From Verrucomicrobiales bacterium (GTDB taxonomy: Bacteria > Verrucomicrobiota > Verrucomicrobiia > Limisphaerales > SXTU01), in assembly GCA_005791875.1 (NCBI GenBank), contig SXTU01000189.1:1-54641 (forward strand): 54,641 bases of DNA. The letters run 5' to 3'. The first letter of the stretch is position 1; each line of letters opens with the position of its first letter. Below the pieces are notes generated by a model. It was not told the origin of the DNA, did no database searches, and worked only from the letters and a program-made list of their open reading frames with translations. The position numbers and the translations under genes were made by a program. Shown here piece after piece: positions 17,462 to 24,736 of the stretch.

Positions 17462-17650
17462 TCAATTCCTGGCTTGCGCCCGGCCACGCCCGGCGGCGAT
17501 GTCCTGTTTGGCCTGCGCGACCTTGGCCTTGAAGGCGTCGGTGAACTCCCGTTCGTCCTCGACCACATCCTCCAGCCAGTCCAGCAGCGAGCGTTGGTCT
17601 GGCTTGGACAACTGCACCACATCGTGTTCGACCTGTTCGAGCGTCGGCAT
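17462..17650 (-). CDS. Orphan addiction-module antitoxin-like protein
   Basis: This is a 62-residue acidic, helical protein ('MPTLEQVEHDVVQLSKPDQR'...'DEREFTDAFKAKVAQAKQDI') resembling antitoxin components of RelE/ParE-type modules. No toxin of that kind is next to it. It lies 31 bp upstream of the antitoxin at 17236-17430 on the same strand and 155 bp downstream of the helicase gene. It may be a decayed module or may serve a toxin elsewhere. Start chosen at the ATG ending at 17650. Confidence 0.6.
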   Translation of the reverse strand: MPTLEQVEHDVVQLSKPDQRSLLDWLEDVVEDEREFTDAFKAKVAQAKQDIAAGRGRAQARN

Positions 17651-17801
17651 GGTGGAATTAAAGCGGAAGCGGGCCGCAGCGCAACCTCCCATTCGGCAAG
17701 GTGCCTATTCATCTTTCGCATCACTCCCTACGTCATGATTTGGTGGCGGAAGGTGGCCGCAGGCCGGATGAGGGGTGCGGCCACCAACGCCGAGCACGTA
17801 A

Positions 17802-17850
17802 CCCCTCACCCCGGCCCTCTCCCCTCCTCCGAGGAAGGGCGAGGGAGGAC
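17802..17850. repeat. Dispersed repeat family D at the helicase C-terminus
   Basis: CCCCTCACCCCGGCCCTCTC followed by CCCTCCTCCGAGGAAGGGCG and AGGGAGG contains the inverted pair CCTCCTCCGAGG / CCTC-GAGG. The last 15 or so codons and the stop of the helicase gene are read through it. Confidence 0.7.
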
Positions 17851-20800
17851 ACGGCGTGTTCTGCCGGTGCCCAGCCAGTCGCCCATTCCCGCCCAGCCTT
17901 TGTCGGCGTAGGCTCTTTCGGGGTGCGTAGGAATGTCCGTCGGCAACACGCCATTCTTTGGCAGGTTGCCTTTGCAAAACTCTCCCCATTCAGCCCAGCT
18001 CTTGAGGCCAAGTTTGCGAGCAAATGCGCGAGCGTCTTTGAACGTGCGATACTGCCGCAACCGGGGCGCTATGGTTCCAGTGCCCAGCCAGTCGCCCATC
18101 CCTGCCCAGCCGTCGTCGTCGTAAGTTCGGTTGGGGTCGGCTGGAATGTCCTGAGGCAACGATTCTCTACAAAACTCACGCCACTCAGTGCTGCTCTTGA
18201 GGCCAAGGCCGCGAACAAATGCGCGAGCCTCCTTGAAAGTGCGAAACTGTCGCAACCGGTTTGATATGTTTCCGGTGCCCAGCCAGTCGCCCATCCCTGA
18301 CCAACCGTGGCTTGCGTAGCAGTGGTGGGGAGATTTAGGAATGTCCGCTGGCAGTTTGCCTTTCTCCGGCAGTTCGCCACGACAGAATCTATCCCATTCC
18401 TCCCGACTGCACAGGCCAAGACCACGAGCGAAGGCTCGGGCCTTCTTGAAGGGACGATGCCGACGCAGCCGGGGTGCTATCGTTCCTGTGCCCAACCAGT
18501 CGCCCAAACCTTTCCAGCCTTTGTCAGCGTAGATTCTGGACGGACCGACTGGGATATCCGCAGGTAGTCTTCCCGCTCGTGGCAGTTGGCCTTTGGTGAA
18601 CGCAATCCATTCGACATTGTTCTTTAGCTTGAGTTTGCGGATGAACGCCCTCGCCGCACGAAACGGACGGAATTCTCTGAACCTGTCCGCAATTCGACCA
18701 GTCCCCAACCAGTCACCCATGCCCTTCCACCCTTTGCCATCGTAGGTCTGATTAGGAAAGGCTGGAATGTCCGCAGGCAGCCTCCCCACCCGTGGCAGTT
18801 GGCCCTTGGTGAAGGCGAGCCATTCAAGGTTGTTCTTCAGCTTAAGTTTGTGGACGAACGCCCTCGCTTCACGGAACGGACGGTATTCCCTGAGGTGAGG
18901 CGCTACGTAGCCTGTTCCAAGCCAATCGCCCATACTACTCCACCCTTCGTCGGCGTAGGTTTGCATGGGATTGGCCGGAATGTCTGCGGGCAGCTTTCCC
19001 AACTGCGGGTTGCGCCCTTGTGTGAAGGCGAACCATTCCGTTTGGTTCTTCAGTTTGAGATTCCGGGCGAACGCCCGGGCCTCGCGGAACGGACGATACT
19101 GCTTGAGGCGGTTTGCAACTCGTCCAGTTCCCAACCAGTCGCCCAAGCCCTTCCATCCCTTGCCGGCGTAGGTCCGATTAGGACAGGCCGGAATGTCCGA
19201 CGGGAGCCTCCCTGCATATGGCAGTCGGCCTTTGGAGAAGGCACGCCATTCGGCATCGTTCTTCAGCTTAAGTTTGCGGACAAACGTCCTCGCCTCTCGG
19301 AACGGACGGTATTCTCTGAACTGGTCCGCGACCCTCCCAGTCCCCAACCAGTCGCCCCAGCTCACCCAACCATTGTCGGCGTATGTTTTGTCAGCACTTG
19401 CTGGTATATCCACAGCAAGTGGCTTCCGCCTTGGCACCTTGCCTTTGCAGAAAGCAAACCACTCATCCTTACTTTTGAGTTTCAGGCTCTGGGCAAAAGC
19501 CCGGGCTTCATCGAACGGACGCCACGCTATTCGCGCCAGTCGGTCCCAGCACTTGAGTTCGATGTCCCGCACGAACTGCGCGAGGTCAATGCGCTGGGCG
19601 AGTCGCTCGTCCAGGTCGAACTCGACGCTGCCGCCGCCGGTGCGCTGCCGCCCTTGGGAAACCGCCCGGAAATACTCGATGATGCGGTCGTCGTTCGCGG
19701 CCAGGGCGCGGAGCGTGGTGAGAACTTCCTGAAACGAGTCGGACTCGAAGATGTCGTCCGGCGTGGCATCGGCATCGTGCAGGATGGGCACGATGACGTA
19801 GCCCGATTGCTTGCCGGGCGCGGGGCGCAGCGCGCGGCCCACGGCTTGCACGATGTCCACCGCGCTCCGGCGCGGGTCGGCGAACAGCACGCAGTCAATC
19901 CCCGGCACATCCACGCCCTCGGTGAGGCACCGCGCATTGGTGATGAGGCCGCGCCCGGTCTGCGCAAACTCTTGGATGACACGACTGCGGGTGCCGGTGG
20001 GCGTCTGGCCGGAAACGTGGAAGGTGGCGAGCGCACCATAGTCCGGGAAGGCGCGGCTGAAGGCGTCGTTGTGCGCCTGAAACAGCTCCGCCCGCTGGAT
20101 GCTGCCGTGGAACGACACCGCATGGCGGATGGGATATTTCCGCATCGCCTTCCGCAGCGCGACGAGGGAGGCCAGCATGTCGGCCTCAATCTCCTTGTTC
20201 CATCGCCCCTTGTCCGGCCGCACGAAGATGTTCTCCCGAATCAGCTCCGCGACCTCCTCCCGCGAGACGGCGATGCTGATGATTTTGTAGTCACAGAGGA
20301 TGGGCGGGTCGTATTCCATCGCCCGCTTGAACGAGAGCAGGTGGAAGGTTTCGCCGTAGATGGCGGGGTTCTCCATGCTCAACACGGTGTCGCTCTGGCC
20401 CGCGTAACGCCGCTCGGTGGCGGTCATGAAGAGGCGGCGGCGGATGGGGAGGTTCGCGTCGTGCAGCAGATGGGAGAAGAGCTTGCCGCCGTCGCCCACG
20501 GTCTTGTGCGCCTCGTCCATGATGCCGAGGTCAAAGCGGAACCGGGCGGCGCACGCGGCCTTGGATAGAGCTTCGCCGCTCTGGTAGGTGGTGAAGACGA
20601 CGGTGAGGCCGGGGTGCTTCCGCTTCAGCCACGCGGCGATGTCGTCGGGGTCGGTGAGGCACGGCACGCCAATGTCCTGCCGCAGCACCGTGACGTCATC
20701 GCGCTCGACGCGCCCGGCGGATTCATCGCTGCACACGCAAATCCATTCCACGGCCTGACGATTGGCCATCGTCTCGCGCAGCCACACTTTGAGCGTCTGC

Positions 20801-21534
20801 TTGATGAGGGAAAGGCTCGGCACGGCGATGACGATGCGGCGTGCGTCGAGTTCGCCGGCAATCCAGTAGGCGGTGAGGCTCTTGCCGCTCCCGCACGGCA
20901 TGATGAGTTTCCCGCGCTTCGCCTTGGCGACGACGTAGTGGTTACGCCCCGCCTTGACCGCCTCCCGCTGGTGCGGGCGCGGCTTCGTGGGTTTCAGCGC
21001 GTCGGGCTTGCGTGCGAGGTGCGCCCGGAGCCGTGCCAGGAAATCAGCGTCCAGCCCCTGCCAGACATCCAGCGCGCAGAACCCGATGCGCTCCTGGTCC
21101 TTGAGCACATGGGTGATGCGCTCGGTGGTGGAGCAGATGAGGCCGAACGTGAAGCCACGACAGACGCCAAAGGCGAGGCCGGTGAACGTGGAAATCTCGC
21201 GCCAGGTCAGGGAGTGGTCGGTGTCCTGCCGATACTTGCACTGGACGGCCCAGAACTCGCCGTCGTTGGTTTCCGCGACGAGGTCAATGCCCTGGTCGGT
21301 GGCGGGAAGCTTGAGCTGCTTCGCGATGGCCTGCGGCACTTCACGGTAGAGCCAGACGTGCTTGAGCTTGCTGGCGTATTCCGGCTCAAGCTGGAGGTAG
21401 GCTTTGACCAGCTCCTCAAAGAGGTCACCCTTCAGCTTCTCGGACAGGTCACGGAAATTGCGCTGGAGTTCTTCCCATGAGGAGCAGTTGCAAAGGACAG
21501 CGCGCAACCTTGTGTGTCTGCTCGCGCGTGTCAT
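17806..21534 (-). CDS. PD-(D/E)XK nuclease-SF2 helicase with eight C-terminal integrase-type repeats
   Basis: This is a 1242-residue fusion. An Mrr-like nuclease lies at about 75-105: D84 in 'QGIDLVAETN' and the Q98-x-K100 of 'FWAVQCKY'. A DEAD/DEAH SF2 helicase follows: Walker A 'PCGSGKS' 213-219, 'DEAH' 340-343, 'TATE' 371-374, and motif VI 'QAVGRALRP'. Residues 672-1224 are eight tandem units of about 71 residues with the core D-I-P...Y...G-W-x-x-x-G-D-W-L-G-T-G, resembling the phage-integrase repeat. The 18-residue tail comes from a dispersed repeat. It probably acts as an anti-invader restriction or DNA-processing enzyme. The start (ATG ending 21534) is 8 bp after the upstream stop, suggesting an operon. 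Confidence 0.85.
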   Translation of the reverse strand: MTRASRHTRLRAVLCNCSSWEELQRNFRDLSEKLKGDLFEELVKAYLQLEPEYASKLKHVWLYREVPQAIAKQLKLPATDQGIDLVAETNDGEFWAVQCKYRQDTDHSLTWREISTFTGLAFGVCRGFTFGLICSTTERITHVLKDQERIGFCALDVWQGLDADFLARLRAHLARKPDALKPTKPRPHQREAVKAGRNHYVVAKAKRGKLIMPCGSGKSLTAYWIAGELDARRIVIAVPSLSLIKQTLKVWLRETMANRQAVEWICVCSDESAGRVERDDVTVLRQDIGVPCLTDPDDIAAWLKRKHPGLTVVFTTYQSGEALSKAACAARFRFDLGIMDEAHKTVGDGGKLFSHLLHDANLPIRRRLFMTATERRYAGQSDTVLSMENPAIYGETFHLLSFKRAMEYDPPILCDYKIISIAVSREEVAELIRENIFVRPDKGRWNKEIEADMLASLVALRKAMRKYPIRHAVSFHGSIQRAELFQAHNDAFSRAFPDYGALATFHVSGQTPTGTRSRVIQEFAQTGRGLITNARCLTEGVDVPGIDCVLFADPRRSAVDIVQAVGRALRPAPGKQSGYVIVPILHDADATPDDIFESDSFQEVLTTLRALAANDDRIIEYFRAVSQGRQRTGGGSVEFDLDERLAQRIDLAQFVRDIELKCWDRLARIAWRPFDEARAFAQSLKLKSKDEWFAFCKGKVPRRKPLAVDIPASADKTYADNGWVSWGDWLGTGRVADQFREYRPFREARTFVRKLKLKNDAEWRAFSKGRLPYAGRLPSDIPACPNRTYAGKGWKGLGDWLGTGRVANRLKQYRPFREARAFARNLKLKNQTEWFAFTQGRNPQLGKLPADIPANPMQTYADEGWSSMGDWLGTGYVAPHLREYRPFREARAFVHKLKLKNNLEWLAFTKGQLPRVGRLPADIPAFPNQTYDGKGWKGMGDWLGTGRIADRFREFRPFRAARAFIRKLKLKNNVEWIAFTKGQLPRAGRLPADIPVGPSRIYADKGWKGLGDWLGTGTIAPRLRRHRPFKKARAFARGLGLCSREEWDRFCRGELPEKGKLPADIPKSPHHCYASHGWSGMGDWLGTGNISNRLRQFRTFKEARAFVRGLGLKSSTEWREFCRESLPQDIPADPNRTYDDDGWAGMGDWLGTGTIAPRLRQYRTFKDARAFARKLGLKSWAEWGEFCKGNLPKNGVLPTDIPTHPERAYADKGWAGMGDWLGTGRTRRVLPRPSSEEGRGPG
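17863..19521 (-). repeat. Tandem coding repeat array, eight units of about 213 bp
   Basis: Eight units run on the reverse strand, each encoding [RT]-[PT]-F-x-x-A-R-x-F-x-x-x-L-x-L-x-x-x-x-E-W and ending G-D-W-L-G-T-G. Units 2-5 are the most alike, and unit 7 is six codons shorter. The array looks less GC-rich than its neighbours by eye. It is protein-coding, not CRISPR. Confidence 0.9.
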
Positions 21535-21542
21535 CCGAGGAG

Positions 21543-21755
21543 TTACTTGCCCGTGAGCGCCTTTTTCCGCCGTAGGGCCACCGGCTTCTTGACCTCGATG
21601 AAGCGCCCTCGCTTGACGTCCCAGCGGACGACCTTGTGACCGGAGTCCCACTGGCGTGAGCGGGCGTCCTCGCCGATGGCCCGGACATCGAAGCCGAACT
21701 TGGCGGCTTGCGCCTCCTTGATCCGCCGCACTTCTTTGACAATCGGGTCTTTCAT
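21543..21755 (-). CDS. Small partner (probable antitoxin) of the PIN gene
   Basis: This is a 70-residue basic protein ('MKDPIVKEVRRIKEAQAAKF' ... 'VKRGRFIEVKKP'). Its start overlaps the PIN stop by four bases (ATGA), so the two are translationally coupled. Small proteins beginning MKDPIV-x-E-V-R-x-I are common next to PIN toxins in cyanobacteria and Verrucomicrobiota and are taken as antitoxins. The toxin-first order is unusual for classical modules but normal for this type. The helicase start follows 8 bp after its stop. Confidence 0.7.
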   Translation of the reverse strand: MKDPIVKEVRRIKEAQAAKFGFDVRAIGEDARSRQWDSGHKVVRWDVKRGRFIEVKKPVALRRKKALTGK

Positions 21756-22234
21756 AGGTCGTGTGTTCCCATCAGTTCCGCTGGCGTGACGATGACCGGG
21801 CATAAACAGCCGTTCGCCTCGCACAACGTCTTCACCTTGGGGTAGATTTCGCCGTTGTTCAAGTGAGTGCAGTTCCACGTCAGCAGAAAGTGAACTCCAT
21901 GCGCGGCGGCAATCGCGACGCGCAATGCGTCCTTCGCGGCTTTCTGCGGCAGGGCGTGCCGGCTCACGATCTGTTCCGCCAAGTCCAATGCCAGGTCTGA
22001 GATTTCCAGGCGGGGAATATCGCGCAGAACTGCCAGCCGTTCGACGGCTGCCGCGACGTCGCCGGCTCCGCACTCATCTTCCACAAGCTGCGAAACACGG
22101 AGGCTGAATCTGTCACAGCGTTTGGCCCACCATTCCTTCGTGATGGCTTGATGGACGGCGCGCAGCGGGACTTTGCTCGGCCAAGCCGTCAGGTAGCTCG
22201 GAATCGTCGTCTCCAGATAGAGCGTCGGCTTCAT
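21752..22234 (-). CDS. VapC-like PIN-domain toxin
   Basis: This is a 160-residue PIN-fold RNase-like protein beginning 'MKPTLYLETTIPSYLTAWPS' (first acidic motif L-E-T-T). 'QLVEDECGAGD' follows near 50, then 'KDALRVAIAAAHGVHFLLTWN' and 'CTHLNN', the T-W-N-C-x-H-x-x-N signature of this VapC-like subfamily. It is expected to cleave RNA unless bound by the small partner encoded by the overlapping gene at 21543. It begins only 9 bp after the fumarase alpha stop, so it may be transcribed from the fumarase promoter. Confidence 0.8.
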   Translation of the reverse strand: MKPTLYLETTIPSYLTAWPSKVPLRAVHQAITKEWWAKRCDRFSLRVSQLVEDECGAGDVAAAVERLAVLRDIPRLEISDLALDLAEQIVSRHALPQKAAKDALRVAIAAAHGVHFLLTWNCTHLNNGEIYPKVKTLCEANGCLCPVIVTPAELMGTHDL

Positions 22235-22243
22235 TCAGCACGC

Positions 22244-23122
22244 TCAATACAGCCACTTCTCAATGTTCCCATCCGCACCGAGCGTCACGCCCTGCCGGCG
22301 GTAGGCCCAGCACATGTAGCTCACGCTCACGAAGAACGACGCGGGCACGCGGTTGGCCGCGCAGATTTTCACGCCGAGCAAGGTCGTCTTGCCGCCGAAG
22401 CCCATCGGGCCGATGCCGAGTTCGTTCGCGGTCTTCAGGATGTCCTGCTCCAGCGCGTCCAGCTTCGGGTTCGGATTGCGGTCGTCGAGGAGGCGGAGGA
22501 ACTGCTGCTTGCTGAACTCGTAGCCGGTCGCGCGGTCGCCGCCGATGCACACGCCGAGGATGCCCGGGCCGCAGCCCTTGCCCTGCGCTTGGAGCACGGC
22601 GTCGAGGATGGCTTTGCGGCAGCCGTTGAGGTCGCGGTTGGCGTGGAGCTTCTCGGCGGGCAGCGAGTATTGCGCGCCGACGTTCTCGCAGCCGCCGCCC
22701 TTGAGCACGAGGCGCACGGCGATTTCCGGCGAGCGATGCTGGTGGAAATGCATGGCGGGCGCGCCGGGGCCGAGGTTCGTGCCGTCGTTCTTGCCGGTGA
22801 GGGAATCCACGGAGTTCTGGCGCAGGAAACCCTTGGCCGTCGCCTCCTTCACCGCCTCGCGCGCGGCCTCTTCGCAGGCGATCTGGTCGAAGCCCACGGG
22901 GCAGTCCACGTAGAAGATGACGCTGCCGGTGTCCTGGCAGATGGGCTGGGACTTGCGCTTGGCCAGCTCGATGTTCTGCTCGATGATCTTGAGCGCGCTG
23001 GCAGCGATGGTGCCTTTCTTCTCGTTCTCCAGCGCCGTGACGAGCGCGCGGTTCACGTCATCCGGCAGCTCGGCGGAGGTGCGGCGGATCAGCTCCACCA
23101 ACGAGTCTTTCAAAGCGTTCAT
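22244..23122 (-). CDS. Fumarate hydratase class I, alpha subunit
   Basis: This is a 292-residue catalytic subunit of the [4Fe-4S] fumarase/tartrate dehydratase family. Likely cluster cysteines lie in 'SQPICQDTGSVIFYVDCPVG', 'DLNGCRKAILDAV' and 'ILGVCIGGDRATG'. 'GAPAMHFHQH' and 'LGIGPMGFGGKTTLLGVKI' are further family signatures. It makes L-malate from fumarate in the TCA cycle together with the beta subunit at 16147-16722. Full length for the family. Genes downstream on this strand start within 9 bp. Confidence 0.92.
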   Translation of the reverse strand: MNALKDSLVELIRRTSAELPDDVNRALVTALENEKKGTIAASALKIIEQNIELAKRKSQPICQDTGSVIFYVDCPVGFDQIACEEAAREAVKEATAKGFLRQNSVDSLTGKNDGTNLGPGAPAMHFHQHRSPEIAVRLVLKGGGCENVGAQYSLPAEKLHANRDLNGCRKAILDAVLQAQGKGCGPGILGVCIGGDRATGYEFSKQQFLRLLDDRNPNPKLDALEQDILKTANELGIGPMGFGGKTTLLGVKICAANRVPASFFVSVSYMCWAYRRQGVTLGADGNIEKWLY

Positions 23123-23252
23123 GTCGCGGCACGGTAGGAACGAGGGGCGGGGGTGTCAATTGAACGCAACACAGCCCGTGACCCGAATGGAAAGATCCGC
23201 CCAAATCAGGGCAGGACGGGGATTGGCCAACGCGAAAACCCTCCCGTCCGAA

Positions 23253-24452
23253 TCACCGCGCCTCCGCCACCTGCCGCGCGATTTCCTCGCCGATGGCCAG
23301 CGAAGCCGTCGCAGCGGGGCTGGGTGCGTTGAGGACGTGCAGCGCCTTCGGACGCGCGACGAGGCAGAAATCCTGCACGAGCGTGCCGTCGGGGGACATC
23401 GCTTGCGCGCGCACTCCCGCGCCGCCGGGGGCGAGATCGGACTCCCGGATTTCTGGGACGAGCCGCTGGAGGGATTCGCAGAAGAGGCGCTTGCTGAAGC
23501 TGCGTTTCATTTCCTCCCAGCTCATGCGCTTGTGCCGGCCGAGGAAGTTCCACAGGCCCTTGAAGGTAACCGCGTCCCACAGGTCGCCGACGTTGATGTC
23601 CGACTTCGTGTAGCCTTCGCGGGAGAAGGCGAGGACTGCGTTCGGCCCGGCCTCGATGCCGCCGTGGATCATCCGCGTGTAATGCACGCCGAGGAACGGG
23701 AACTGCGGGTCGGGCACCGGGTAAATCAGATGCCGCACAAGCGACTCGCGGTCCTTCTTGAGCTGATAGTATTCGCCGCGAAACGCGACGATGCGCACGT
23801 CGCGGCGCTCGCCGGCCAGCTCGCTCACGCGGTCGCTGTGCAGGCCGGCGCAGTTCACGATGAACGTGCCTTCGAACGCGCCCGCTGTGGTCTCCGCCAC
23901 CCAGCCGGCCGCGTGCTCGCGCAAGGCCGTGACGCGCGCGGAGATCACGACGCGGTTCCCGGCCTTGGTGATCAGCTCCAGCATCGTGGCGCAGACCTTC
24001 GCGTAGTCCACGATGCCTTCCTGCGGCACTTGCAACGCCGCGACGCCTCCGACGTGCGGCTCGATCCCGCGCATCTGCTCGCGGTTCAGCCAGCGTAGTC
24101 CGGCGAGTCCATTCTGTGCGCCGCGTGTCTGCAAGTCCTTCAGCCGCGCGACCTCGGTGTCGTCCACGGCCACGACGAGCTTGCCGCAGACATCGTGCGG
24201 GATGGCGTGCGTGCGGCAGAACTCTGTCATCTCCGCGACGCCGCTGACGGCGAGGCGGGCCTTGAGCGAGCCGGGCTTGTAGTAGAGGCCGCAGTGCAAC
24301 ACGCCGCTGTTGTGCGTGCTCTGGTGGCGACCGACGCCAGGTTCCTTTTCGAGGACGGTGATGCGGGCGTCCGGGAGTTTGCGCGCGAGCTTGATGGCGG
24401 TGGCCATGCCCACGATCCCGCCGCCGATGATGAGGAAGTGCTGGTCAGCCAC
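23253..24452 (-). CDS. lhgO: L-2-hydroxyglutarate oxidase/dehydrogenase
   Basis: This is a 399-residue FAD-dependent DAO-family enzyme. The N-terminal dinucleotide motif is 'FLIIGGGIVGMATAIKLA', followed by E-x-E 'VLEKEPGVGRHQSTHNSGV', which is very typical of LhgO. 'HCGLYYKPGSLKARL' and 'GVAALQVPQEGIVDYAKVC' continue the match, and 'FIVNCAGLHSDRVSELAG' sits mid-protein. It oxidises L-2-hydroxyglutarate to 2-oxoglutarate, passing electrons to the membrane quinone pool. Length and motifs are complete. It lies 130 bp upstream of the fumarase alpha gene on the same strand, so both handle dicarboxylic acids, though linkage is inference. Confidence 0.92.
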   Translation of the reverse strand: MADQHFLIIGGGIVGMATAIKLARKLPDARITVLEKEPGVGRHQSTHNSGVLHCGLYYKPGSLKARLAVSGVAEMTEFCRTHAIPHDVCGKLVVAVDDTEVARLKDLQTRGAQNGLAGLRWLNREQMRGIEPHVGGVAALQVPQEGIVDYAKVCATMLELITKAGNRVVISARVTALREHAAGWVAETTAGAFEGTFIVNCAGLHSDRVSELAGERRDVRIVAFRGEYYQLKKDRESLVRHLIYPVPDPQFPFLGVHYTRMIHGGIEAGPNAVLAFSREGYTKSDINVGDLWDAVTFKGLWNFLGRHKRMSWEEMKRSFSKRLFCESLQRLVPEIRESDLAPGGAGVRAQAMSPDGTLVQDFCLVARPKALHVLNAPSPAATASLAIGEEIARQVAEAR

Positions 24453-24473
24453 AGAGCGAGGGAGGCTCTGCGG

Positions 24474-24695
24474 TTAGTCCTGATCCGCACGCTGCTGCGC
24501 GATCGTAAGCCCGGTCATGGTGCGCAAGGGCAGAAGTTGAATTAGACCATTTTCCAGCGGCAGCAAGACAGCAGCCCGCTCACGGGTGAAGGCCAGGAAA
24601 TCACGATGTGGAGGCGGATACGTGCGCCCGTCAGCCATCTGAATCTCAAAGGGCTGTCCAGAATCCAGCGCCTCGTGAATGTCATCCACAGTCAT
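24474..24695 (-). CDS. Small conserved hypothetical protein
   Basis: This is a 73-residue soluble protein: 'MTVDDIHEALDSGQPFEIQM', then 'ADGRTYPPPHRDFLAFTRER' and a hydrophobic end. Small proteins with the plan 'M-T-x-D-x-I...F-x-I-x-x-A-D-G-R...V-P-H-x-x-F' are common and uncharacterised in Planctomycetota and Verrucomicrobiota. It lies 21 bp upstream of lhgO on the same strand. Function unknown. Confidence 0.7.
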   Translation of the reverse strand: MTVDDIHEALDSGQPFEIQMADGRTYPPPHRDFLAFTRERAAVLLPLENGLIQLLPLRTMTGLTIAQQRADQD

Positions 24696-24736
24696 GGCTG
24701 GAGTCTGCCCACTGGAAGTGTTCTGTCAACCAGCTG

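Larger units (their letters stand above)
16737..22234. other. Putative defence/toxin-antitoxin island inside the fumarase locus
   Basis: Six genes, all on the reverse strand, lie exactly between the fumarase alpha stop (22244) and beta start (16722). They are a PIN toxin, a small partner, the nuclease-helicase, an antitoxin-like gene, and an antitoxin/PIN pair. Edges are tight: 9 bp on one side and 14 bp on the other. No integrase, transposase or clear flanking direct repeat is visible, so the mode of entry is unknown. Confidence 0.65.

Noticed and set aside
17863-19521. CRISPR array
   Set aside because: Units are about 213 bp, vary in sequence, have no spacer/repeat structure and encode a continuous protein domain array.
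18799-20568. Forward frame of 589 codons
   Set aside because: It is opposite the helicase and its repeat array. The apparent internal periodicity is just the mirror of the coding repeats.
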